Shown: positions 53,900-64,000 of the stretch, one piece after another
Position numbering within the stretch: the stretch's first letter is position 1
How the letters are laid out: each line of letters starts with the position of its first letter
Translations under genes and position numbers: made by a program
Notes under the pieces: model-generated
What the model was told of the DNA's origin: nothing
Seen by the model: only the letters and a program-made list of their open reading frames with translations
The model's database searches: none
Source of the DNA: Eutreptiella sp. 'Long Island Sound 2002'
Taxonomy: Eukaryota; Euglenozoa; Euglenophyceae; Eutreptiales; Eutreptiaceae
NCBI GenBank assembly: GCA_964036045.1
Contig: OZ038384.1
Span: 24,729,000 to 24,792,999 of the forward strand
DNA: 64,000 nucleotides
Direction of reading: 5' to 3'

Positions 53900-56800
53900 A
53901 TGCAACGCTCCGCAACACGCCCCCCCGCTTCCCCCGACAGGATGTGCGCTGCAGCCCACTGCTGGGACGACGATTACGACGTCCTCCCGGCCATCCGACA
54001 GCTACTGGCAGCCACGGCCCCGCGCCCACAAGCCCACCAGCAACCCATGGAACCGAAGAACCCCGACCACCCCACGCCACCACGCTCCATATCCCCCGCG
54101 TCCACCGCAGACCAGAACGCGGAACACCAGCGAGAGGAGCCCAACACCGACCGCGCCGCCACGCCCCCACCGCCCGCCCCCCCAAAGGACATCTACGCCA
54201 CACTGGCCAGCACCCTAGCCCCCATGGACGCCGAGCAGTACTACCAGTCCATCCAACGAGACCTCCCTGAGGACCACGCGACCCTCCAGGGGTGGAAGCA
54301 GGAGAAAAGGAACGACAACAAGTGGGGCACAGAGGAAGACCTTCTCTGGGAAGACAACTGGAAAGGCACCACGGACGCCTTCCTGGAAGCAGCAGCCGAA
54401 ACCTACCCCCGCCCGCCCGGGGACACTAGACACGGCCTCCACGCCCTCCTAGCGTTCCACAGCTGGAAACACCGCCAGACCATCACCCTCCACCCCCTCG
54501 ACCACAATCCACACCGATGGACACCTGAAGACGACGCCGCCGCCGCCATCACCGTACAGCAAAGCCCCGAGAACCCGGAGGAATACCACATCACCTGGAA
54601 CGATCCGGCACCCCACCCCCCCCGCCTCCCCCACCCTCCCAGATGTCTTCGCCACCATCAGCGCAGAACTCCAGGAGGCGAAAGCCCCACAACAACTGGA
54701 CGAAGAGATGCCCCAGGCACCATCACCACCAACCACACAAGAAAAACCCCGCACAGAGCCCCTCACCCACCCCATCACCACAATGGAGCTCCCCCCACAA
54801 CACCGCACCACCCCGGACCGAAACGGGTTTCGGAACCTGCCACGGGAATGGGCGGTCCACAACTGCACACTCTGGTGGGACGAAATCACACCGGGGCTCC
54901 AGACCATCCGCCTCCATTCGATCACCGAGCCGACCACCACCTGGGCACTACCGACGGGCCGCCACCACCTCCTCCACACCCTCCAAGGCGATGCCACAAT
55001 CACACCCACGGAGGGAGGCCCCGTAACAGCAGCCCCCACCCACGCCGTCCACATACCCCCGCCAGCATCGTCGGCACCTATGACAGTACATCCAGGCCCC
55101 ACCCCACGGCAAGCCATCGTCATCACCTACCCCGCCCCCAACAACCACACACACACCTGACAGCAACGGTGGGGGGACATCCGGGGGGACCTCCTCCAAG
55201 AACACCTAGGGCTCACGCGCACCCACCACACCCTACACCCGATACCAGGAGTAGGCAAAGCACCACACGGCATACACACCCCGGTAGTATGGGCGTACGC
55301 CACACCCATAAACCCCCAAGCAGCGGAGGACATCAAGACCGCCCTATCCATCCAGCAAGCCCAGACCCGAACCCTGCACCGCAACACCGAAAGAGGCTAC
55401 ACCATTTGGTGGGCATACCAAGACCACGACACCCTCACCCCCCAACCGGGGGCCCCCCCTCTAGACACCAACACAACCGCCCTCCTCCAAGCCGCAGCAG
55501 CGGCAGCCACACAGGTAGGGGCCCCGGAAACCTGGGGCCCACAATACCTGGTGGAAACCAAAGTGGCGCCCCACGCAAAGGCCCAAGACAAGCCCCCAAC
55601 ACCGAAGCAGCTCCACCCCCCACTCAAGCTAGACCCGACGGAACATACCCCCCAGGAGGAATGGGCCACCCACTACATCATCCCCCACAGCACCAGCCGC
55701 AAGAACCACGCCGCCAAGATCACCGTCACCCGCCACCTCCCCCACACCACACAGGTGTATGAGCTGACAGCCCCCAACGTCCTCGTCACCTGTCGCCGAC
55801 ACGACGAGCCATACACCATACAAGCGGAAGGGGCCGCCGCAACCACCCTGTACACATGGGCAACAGGGGGGGACCTCCGACGGCCCACCCTCCACCACGC
55901 CCCCTCCTGGCCGACCCCCTTCGACACAGCAGACCGCCCGAAACAAGAAGCCCAAACACACAGGTGTGCACACCCCCGCCCAGGAGGCCCAGCACCGACA
56001 CAATGCGAGGCGCAAGGCCCGCACCCTCCACGACAACCACACCATCCCCCGCATCAGCGCCACCCCCGCCAGAGTGTCAGATGCCACCCACGACCGCACG
56101 ATCACAGGCATCACCACGGACTGCCTGAACCCAGCAGCGTCGCGGGCAGACGCCGTGTGGATCAGCGAAGGGCGCTTTCACACACGGGCGGTGGCGCGCC
56201 TCCACAACATCCAACCCCACAAACCCCAGCGCGCCGTTGGACCCTTCGCCGTACACGTCACCCCGTACGGCATCGACCACCCCCGGTGTGAGCACCATGA
56301 CCCGCCCTGCTCCACACCATGCACCTCGCCCCTGCACCAACCGCTGCCGGCCCCCACCATCACGGGCAACATGTACCTGGGCACTGTACCGGGAGACCCG
56401 GGGATATACATCCTGCCCAACAGGTCCAGGGAACACGCCATCCCCCTCCACGGTGTAGAATCCCTCGTTCTGGGACCGCCCCCACCAAAACACCAACACC
56501 AGCACATCCCGGGGGACAAACGGACACAGGCGCCAGACGGGAGAAAAAAGGCCCACCAACGCGCCCTAGCCCACATCACCGTCCACCCCGCAGCCCACCT
56601 ACCAAAGGACTTCGGCACGGAGCGCCACATCGTCCTGGAGGGGCAGGCCTACCACATCATCACCGCCGCCCTATAATCCCTCGCCGCCGACGAACGCCAC
56701 TCGGACCCCAAAACCATCCCAGCGATGCCCCCACCACCGCAGGGCCCCAAAGATCCCGTCACCCCCTTCCACATCAATCAACTCCTAAGCCGCAGGGCCA

Positions 56801-57051
56801 CCCCACACCTCCACCCCTCCAGGATAGAACTAGCCATCGCATCGTGGGACACCCTGGACACGCCCTCCCAACAACCCGCCATCCACATCCTCAAAGCGGA
56901 CGCCCAATGGTGGGTCCTCCACTGGGCACACGGAGTCTTCATGGCGGCCCAGGCCTACACCCCGGAAATAGACCCAGAAGACCCCCCACGGGGCCGGCAG
57001 CGACTCCTCCAGGCCACCACCCTCACAGGCCGCGAGGGCGCCCCCTGGTAA
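53900..57051 (+). CDS. ORF1-like region of the plus-strand LINE, frame-broken
   Basis: The protein-like frames are 53900-54610, then after a C-run (about 54610-54630) a second frame to about 55960 containing TGA 55158-55160. A third frame follows with TAA 56674-56676 and TAA 57049-57051. The text includes AEQYYQSIQRDLPEDHATLQGWKQEK, FRNLPREWAVHNCTLWWDE, a long Thr/Pro-rich part, and near the end QQPAIHILKADAQWWVLHW then LHTALYWAQ. The last part resembles the Ulp1-like segment of the minus-strand block (IAMIVLENGHYYQV..., HALYCLWRWA). It is probably the LINE ORF1 plus N-terminal ORF2, now a pseudogene. Confidence 0.5.
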
Positions 57052-57129
57052 GCCCTCCACACGGCACTCTACTGGGCTCAAGGCTCCCCCAACGGCCCAG
57101 ACACACCGGAACCCACGGAGGCCTGGGTC

Positions 57130-58705
57130 ATGCAGGCCAAGGCCATGAGGAACTACCACCTTCACCACCCCTTCGGCAACAGCCCGGACGCACTGCCATG
57201 GCCATCAGATCCCCCGGAGACCGTGCGCAAGCTCACCGACGTCATGCGCAGCCACGCCAAAGCGAACATGCAAACGCCGGCAGAACCCCCACTGAGGGAT
57301 CCGGGCCAGCAAGCAACGCACCCCTTCTTCAAACCCCACGCCCGCCCAGCCCCGCTACCTCCAGGCCGACCCAAGCGAGCGAGACGAAAGAGGGGGGCAC
57401 CCGCCCCCAACCAAGCCGGAAAAGCAGCGACCTCCCGACCCCCCGCACCCCACCCGACCCAGCTGGCGAACCCAGACCAAGCATCCTCGTCATCCTCCCT
57501 CCCATCATTACCACCACCCCACCCGGACCGGGCATCCTCATCATCCTCCGTCCCGCCACCAGCACCGCCCCCGCCCGAGGCGTACCCAGGATTCGAAAAG
57601 GGCGCGAAGGTCCAGCAGCCCTTCCGCAACGACCACACAGGCGACTGGATCTGGTGTGAGGGCCCGATCCAGTACCGCCTCCGCGACCCGGGGGACAACG
57701 GGGGGCCACAGATCCGGGTGATCTGGCACCGCCAAAAGGAGCTAGACCAAGGCAGCAGCGCCCCGGACAAGCTAGAAGGCTACACCCTGGAGCTCACCAG
57801 TGACCACCCCATCCGACTCCGCACCGAAGAGAACAAGGCCCACAGAGGCACCAAATACACTCAGGAGCTCCCCCCGGAGTGGAGCCAAGGCCTCCCCCCG
57901 CCGCTCCTACCCAAGCGCCCACCGACCGGCAAAAAGTCCCCGAGTTCTAGTCCCCCTCCCTGCCGGGGCAAGGGCCGAGGGCACAAGCCTCCACAGCTCC
58001 GGCCCGCCCCCACCAAGGCCACCGTCAACCTCCTCGACCTCAACAACCCGGCCGTCACATACTCCAAGGACGCCACAACCGCCCTCCAGGAGCTCCTGGT
58101 GGCACAGGGGCCGGGGTGGGTTTCCCACCTCCTCACCTTCCAGGAACAAGGCCTACAACGGGACGACCCCCCGGAAACCACTTCCATATATACCCCGGAC
58201 CGGAAAGCGTACAAATGCTACTGGCACAAGGGGACCCCCCTGTACGCCCAAACCGGCATCCACGTCCACCTCGTCCACCACCTCAGCGTCCCAGGGAGGC
58301 TGGGTGTCTATGAGGTCGTCGGGGACGGATGGCAACTCAACGTCATCAACGCCCACATCCCCTTCGGCGACGCCACGGAACCCTTCCTCCAAGCCCTGGC
58401 CGAGGCATACCGCCAGATGGCCATGCTCGCCCCCACAAACATCATCGGCGACATGAACGCCGCCCCCAGCCCGGCCGGCCGAGGGGAACAGGCCACATCC
58501 CACGACCAAGCAGTGCGCAACACCATCGAAATGCTGGGGCTCGTTGACCTGACGGCCAACCTCGAAGGCCAACCATCCCACTTCCCCCACCAAACAGATG
58601 CCGCCCCATACCGCATCGACGTATGCTATGGCGACCCCAACACCATCATCCGGGCGGAGGCCCGGAATATGGACCCCTCCCGCTGGGACCCACAGGCCAT
58701 AGCCC
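57130..58705 (+). CDS. LINE apurinic-type endonuclease region
   Basis: This is in the third frame of the preceding feature. After a disordered Ser/Pro-rich N-terminus and a basic KKSPSSSPPPCRGKGRG stretch comes an exonuclease-endonuclease-phosphatase-like domain. It reads VNLLDLNNPAVTYSKDATTALQELL, YTPDRKAYKCYWHKG, LNVINAHIPFGD, NIIGDMNAAPS (the GD-N catalytic motif), APYRIDVCYGDP, and after a frameshift near 58695 GHSPLHIGLTIP (the final His). The endonuclease nicks target DNA to prime reverse transcription. The N-terminal Asn/Glu motifs are diverged. Confidence 0.65.
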
Positions 58706-60821
58706 CCTGCACATCGGCCTCACCATCCCCAACCCTCCCCCCAGCCCCCCAGAGGATGCGGACCAAGGCCTACCACCCCCCCTGAAGATGCCCCCACTGC
58801 ATGACAAGCATGCCTGGTCCCAACATCACAGGGCCATAGACCGCGCCCGGCGCATCCAACCAGACCCCACCGACCTACTCACAGCCATGCGCACGGCCGC
58901 CGTCGCCTGCGGCTTCCAGCAACACCCCCACACAGACGACGACCAACCACCCACGGCCCTAGGGGACATGCTCCATGACCTCTGGCATGCGAAGCAACAA
59001 CTGGCGACCCTCCTCCACACCGACACCCCCCAAACCCGCCGCCAGATACACCACTGCAGGACGCAGATAGCCCACATCAGGGCAGACCTGCAGCGGTGGC
59101 ACATCCACAGGCAACAGCGCATCGCCCAGGAACACGAACGGTACGCGCAACATGAAATCCCCTACAAGGCCATCTGCCACCTCAACGACGCCATGACCAA
59201 CACCGGCCACCGCACCATCACCACGGTCCGGCAGGAGGACGGCTCCCTCACCAACGACCAAGCCACAGTGCTGCAAGCCACCCAAGACAGCTTCCTCCGA
59301 CGACACACGCCCATTCAAGACACACTGGACCCAGACACCCAGGCCAAAATCAACCGCCTCCCTCGGGTCTTCAACCACGCCCAGAGGAGGCAACTGGAAA
59401 AGCGCCCCTTCACCATCCACAAAGTCCGGAAGGCCATCCACAGTCTCCGGCAACACAAAACCCCAGGCTACGACGGCCTCCCTGCGGAGGCATACTACCA
59501 CCTCCCCGCCCGCCTCCTCCGCATCCTCGCGCACCGCCTCTGGGACATCGTCACGGGGCAGACCCCCCTGCCATCAGACTGGGCAAACGTTGTCCGCCCC
59601 CTCTACAAAAAAGGGGACTGGGCAAACCCGGACAACTGGCGCCCCATTGTCTGTGCGGTCACGGAGGTCAAAATCGTCTGGACCATCCTCCTACGCCGCA
59701 TCCGCCCCCACCTGGACACCCACATACCAGCCAGCCTCTGGGGGGCCATCCCAGGCCGGTCCCCACACGAGGCCATCTTCCTCCAGGACACCATCGCCGA
59801 CATGGACCCGGTAGACCTCATCATCGCCTCCCTCGACATCAAATGAGCCTTCCCGAACACCCCCTGGCTCCTTCTAGAAGCGGTGTGGAAACGCCTGGGC
59901 CTCCGCTTCTACAACTTCGCCTCCGGCTACATCCGCACCCGCAAATACACGGTCCGCACGGGAGCAGGCCTCAGCCCCTTCCTGGAGCCAGGCAGCGGGG
60001 TCCCCGAAGGAGGAGCAGAGGGCCCCTTCCTGTACCTTCTAGTGACGCTGCCCCTGGCCCTCGCAATCGAGCAGGATTACCCGGCCTACGCACCCTACCA
60101 CCTCCTCTCCCCCCTGGTGGGCTTGGCTGACGACACCAACCTCACGGTCGCGCACACCCCACACGAACCCCATGCCCCGGACCCCGGGCCAACGGTCACC
60201 CAACAGGCCAATGACCCACTGGACGTGACCGTCTCCTACCTCTCCCACAACAACCTCATCCTCCACCCCACAACGTCAGTGGCCATGATCAAGGGGTCTG
60301 CCACAACCCCCACCCTAGGGCCACAAGGGCCCCCCATGCAAGTCTTGACAACCACCACCCACCTGGGGGTAATCCAGGCCGCCAACCCTGAGGACACCAC
60401 CCTCCCTCCCAAGTTGCAATCACACCTCGCCCATCTCCCCAGATCTGCGTCCCCGACCACCAAGGCCCTCTACCTGTCCCACCAGAGCCTGGCGTACTAC
60501 CTCACGGGGGTCTTGAACGCCTTCATAGGCTTCCAAGCACTCCACCCGACACACCCCACCACCGCCCTCCAGCCGGCCACACGCGCCGTGACCAAGGCAT
60601 GGGCAGCACACGGGGGCTGGCCCACCTCCATACCCACCAGCGCCATCCGAGCGGCATGGCCCCACTATGGGGACGCCATAGGGGACGAGGTGAAAGCGGC
60701 CTACACCAGACACACTGCCCTCCTCCTTCACCGCATGACCCACAACCACTCACCGAAGGTCCGCGAGGTCACCACAATCCGCCTGCAAGCCGCACAACGG
60801 GCCCGAGAAAGATGTCCTTGA
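58623..60821 (+). CDS. LINE reverse transcriptase with one in-frame stop, 3' truncated
   Basis: It runs in one frame, with TGA 59844-59846 inside motif A (LIIASLDIK-stop-AFPNTPW, where a Gly codon would be expected). Motifs in order: KTPGYDGLPAEAYYHLP, VVRPLYKKGDWANPDNWRPI, WGAIPGRSPHEAIF, motif A, GVPEGGAEGPFLYLL (motif B) and GLADDTNLTV (motif C, catalytic ADD). The thumb-like region runs to LQAAQRARERC and then the sequence changes abruptly to AT-rich DNA. The RNase H and C-terminal finger expected from the minus-strand copy are missing, so the 3' end was lost after insertion. Confidence 0.78.
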
Positions 60822-62170
60822 TTTATGCCCTAGATATTTTGATGAAATCCTGCAGGTTTTGTAGTTGAAAACCCAAACCAAAGCAGCAAGTAGAGCAAGA
60901 ACAGGATGTGGATCGAATCGATGATTGGTTTTGGAATCCAGTGTAGCACAGAAGGGCTGCAGATAGACAAAGCAGGTTTATACACAAAGATTCAATCACA
61001 AATGAATAATACAAAAGATTTTATATGAAAATTGGTCTGACTCTTGCCTCAAAGATAGCATTAGGCACTTCATGTGCACTCTTTTGGGTGAAATCGTGCT
61101 GGTTAGATGTGTGGCATAGATGTCAGGACCACACAGAAAATGACTTGGCCAAGCAACTGAATTCAGAAACAGTTACAAAGTAGGACCACAATAAGTGGTA
61201 GAAACAATTGAGTATAGGGGTCTTGGGGTGGGAGACCACTAGGCTTAACCTTCAAGGCCTAAAGCATGCAATGCCTATTTTATTTCTGTATATCCTCCCT
61301 GAAGGAAGGTACCTCCGCTCAGTTGAGTGGTAGGCGTGAACTTCATGGGGGGCTAGGGTCACAACCCTAGTTACTTTGAGAAAGTGTACTTTAGGCAACA
61401 AAAGAGAGATAAAAACACTTAAGTTTGTCTTAGCATCAACAAAAGGGTTTTAAGGGGGGCTTGGCCTGGATCAAGCCCTCCAAGAAAGACATGGCAGTGA
61501 CTTTTTCTTACTCTCCCCTGGAGTACTAGTTAGCTAAGCTAGTAGGACCAAGGAAAAAGGCTCAAATATTCCCAAAGTTACCTCAGAAAATGCATTAAAC
61601 TTACCAAAAACATCCTCATTAGTTCATAGAAGCCTATCACACTGTAGGTACCCTTAAAAAACAGTGTAATGTACCGTGTATGATGTCCCTTCGATGGGGC
61701 GTTCCTGAAAAGTCGCCGGCGTGCGACGAAAACTTTTGGAAAAAGTTTGGGGGTAGTGGGGTTTGAACCCAGGACTCCCTCCCTAGAGCACATATGCTTG
61801 CCCACTAGGGTACAGTCGACCGTTCTGATGCGGACGGCTATCGCTGTATAAACAGCGTTTTAGTAAACGTCCTGACCAAGGCCCAGGGCGGAGCAATACT
61901 CCCAATGGAGGACACAAATCTCCAGGAGCTGGAAAAAATAGAAAATGTAACCAACAGGGAGTGATTCCTGCGGTTTAGCGGAAGGGGCTGCGATTTAGCA
62001 AGTGAAATCGTTAAAAATCGACGAAACCACGCGGGAAATCGTCATTTTTATACATAACTCAAAGTTGCAGACAAGGGCAAAGGAAGCGGACTTCAAAAAC
62101 AAGGTTGCGCAAGCGTAAAGGGCTTTTGAAAAAGAAGGTATGAGCCGTTGTTTTTTTAAGTTCTAAAGGA
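60822..62170. other. AT-rich unannotated DNA
   Basis: There is a sharp composition change from the LINE at about 60.82 kb. No frame longer than about 75 codons looks coding. It may be part of another decayed transposon that removed the LINE 3' end. A tRNA-like element lies within it. Confidence 0.45.
61754..61812 (-). ncRNA. tRNA-like sequence with Pol III A and B boxes
   Basis: The minus strand has TACCCTAGTGGG (61812-61801; one mismatch to the A-box TRGYNNARNNGG) and GGGTTCAAACC (61770-61760; near-perfect B box) about 30 bases apart. The T-arm TGGG-TTCAAAC-CCCA pairs. The acceptor and anticodon arms do not pair convincingly, so this is a degenerate tRNA or a tRNA-derived SINE head rather than a working tRNA gene. 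Confidence 0.35.
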
Positions 62171-64000
62171 AATTTTTGCACAGTTGCATCAAAGTTTTTA
62201 TAAACTTCAGAGAAAAGTATTCAAATTCAACCCACACCACAGAGCAGGTCAACAACCCACCTCTCAGGTATGTCAGTGTCATCTCACACGCACGCATTGC
62301 GTTTGTGTTGGTTGCTTCGTCAAAACGTTAGGGTTGTCAACGCTGTGTTCGTTGGGGGGTCGGGTGTTCCTCTCTCGTGCTCTGCACAGGTCAAAACAGG
62401 AAAGAAAGGTATGCGATGCGAATGGAGCGCACAGCGCGCACGTAGGGTTAGAATATGCGCTGTGCTCGCGATGCATGTGCCTAATCGAGGCATTCACACA
62501 CTGTGACGCTTTCCCTGTACCCCATTTCACCCTTGTTCTCTCTTCACAGGTAAGTAAAGAAAGTGTTTGTTCGTGTGTAGCCGTAGCGTTAAAGTAGGGT
62601 TGCTTAAAACGCCTAGGCTTGTTTTGTGTTCGCTTCACTTTGGCATCCACACGATGCATGGTGAGTAAGGTAGGTTAGCCCAGGAGGAGCTCACCTCCTG
62701 GTTGAGTCAGTTTGGAAACGGTGTGGAATTGGTCTGCCTCCCTTCCCTGCGTGCACATGATGCATTGAAGGGTAGGCCACGCGAATTGCGCACGGTAAAC
62801 CTTGTTTAGGTTACCCAGGGGCTCCTCGGTACGTTCTTTAAGAGAACCTGAGGAGTCTCTTAACGCTTGCTTGCTTGACAGGGCGTGTTTGCGGACAGTG
62901 TATTATAGGTCACACTGAGAAGCGTATAATACGTGGAGTGTGGCTTGGTTCCTCCGCCGCAAACACCCCTTCATTTGCCTCTGTTGTACAGGTGGGAGAG
63001 GTTCAGGATGATTGGTGCACGCAGCAGCTGCCTCCGGCGGCCATCTCATTTTTCTGCCCCAGCTGAACAGGGGCGCTGGTCACAAATCAATTGACCGTGC
63101 CTCAGCCAGGAGTGGCGAGGGCAGTTCCACTTCATCGACATCTGCGCTGTGGACGCAACAAGAGCACCCCTTCCCTCCAAGCCCTAGCAGGGAAACGTGT
63201 TGTGACGTCCCTGTTAGGCCACAGTTGCTTAGCAGCGCTGTGTTCTCTTGTCTTCTTCACAGGAGGGTCATTAGGACCCGAGACATCTTTCGCCGCAACA
63301 CCAAGTAGCGTGTATAGGGGTTAGGGTCAGCAGGCCTGGCAGGAGTTGAGTGCAAGTGATGAGTGCTCACCCTGCCTTCGAAGGCCGCTGCTGGCGTTAG
63401 TGAGTGTAGTGTAGTGGTGTCTCCTGTCCCGCGTGCTTTTCCTCGTGGGCAGGGGAGTGCGTTAGCTTTTGGCCTGTAGCAAGAATGGGCGTTTTGTATG
63501 CCCTTAGCACACTTGGCCACCCCTCCCCTCTAGTAGGTAGGGCTTTTGCCGTCTTCCCCCAAGGATAGGCGCCGGCACAGAAATTGGGCGTCATAGGAGT
63601 GGTAATAGTACCTGATTAGGACCTTCGGTCCGACGTCAGCGAAGCCCGGTCTCCGGGAGCCACGCCAGGGAGAGAAGTGAGACACACACAGACATACGAA
63701 GCACACATAGGGGTATGGTAAACCCTGTAAGGAAGGGTAGAACCCCATGGGTCTGGACCAGTCAGGGGTCCTAACTGTGGGCTCGCTTGTCCCCAAGGAG
63801 GGAAGACACACCTTGCCTCATAACACCTTGCTTGTCATTCCCCCCTGGTGTAGTAAGCCACCGTTCTTCGTTGGCTCCACAGAGTCATTACATCAGGGCA
63901 GTCCCCATGCAACACATGGTCAACAAGGCATACACTCGCTGGGTGGCTGCAATCCTGATAAGCGGCCACATGGCCCACGCTGGAATCCACAGGCATGGGT
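62170..64000. other. Unannotated DNA with many splice-like signals, no ORF
   Basis: Several CAG|GT(A/G)-type strings occur on the plus strand (CTCAGGTATGTC 62265, TCACAGGTAAGTA 62547, GTACAGGTGGGAG 62990, CTTCACAGGAGG 63256), but no coding frames lie between them. A single copy of CCTCAGCCAGGAGTGGCGAGG, the core of the 11-13 kb minisatellite, is at 63101-63121. Confidence 0.4.

Overview
The window is eukaryotic nuclear DNA, most likely from a unicellular alga or another protist with a large repeat-rich genome. The reasons are a MYND-finger gene that only reads through after removing short GT-AG introns, two chromodomain Ty3-type LTR retrotransposons, LINE-type elements, long minisatellite arrays, and a hybrid histidine kinase (a type absent from animals). 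No rRNA gene, intact tRNA gene or CRISPR array was seen. The species cannot be named from the sequence.

1-9.3 kb is the only gene-like unique region. It holds a MYND zinc-finger gene (minus strand), an unresolved spliced gene, a membrane-anchored histidine-kinase/receiver protein, and a cluster that looks derived from a large DNA virus. That cluster has a Cys-rich protein with a GCSVG...VYYN-type motif, and a CoiA-like protein with a C-terminal FGRHKG module. Several of these frames are interrupted by TGA codons in places where the coding frame continues.

9.3-15 kb is tandem-repeat DNA: a 210-bp satellite, then a higher-order array built on a short CAGCCAGGAGTGGCG[AG]GG core, then part of a roughly 1.67-kb Thr/Asn/His-codon repeat array that resumes at 49.6 kb.

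15.0-49.6 kb is a single 34.6-kb insertion into that 1.67-kb array, flanked by a 95-bp direct repeat (93/95 identical). Its base is a minus-strand LINE. The RNase H and C-terminal finger domains are followed on the same strand by RING, gag-like and Ulp1-like ORFs and a 3' region with 378-bp tandem repeats. The LINE is split by an outer plus-strand Ty3 element (LTRs 24673-27028 and 46427-48827). That element is split in its polyprotein by an inner minus-strand Ty3 element (LTRs 31424-31955 and 41858-42395) with a perfect 5-bp target duplication, GATCG. The order of events is therefore repeat array, LINE, outer Ty3, inner Ty3.

49.6-53.9 kb continues the repeat array. 53.9-60.8 kb is a plus-strand LINE: ORF1-like region, endonuclease, reverse transcriptase, then an abrupt 3' end. 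60.8-64 kb is AT-richer DNA without a convincing gene; it contains a tRNA-like Pol III promoter and scattered splice-like signals.

The mobile-element reading frames are mostly decayed by single nonsense codons and frameshifts, several of them next to homopolymer runs.
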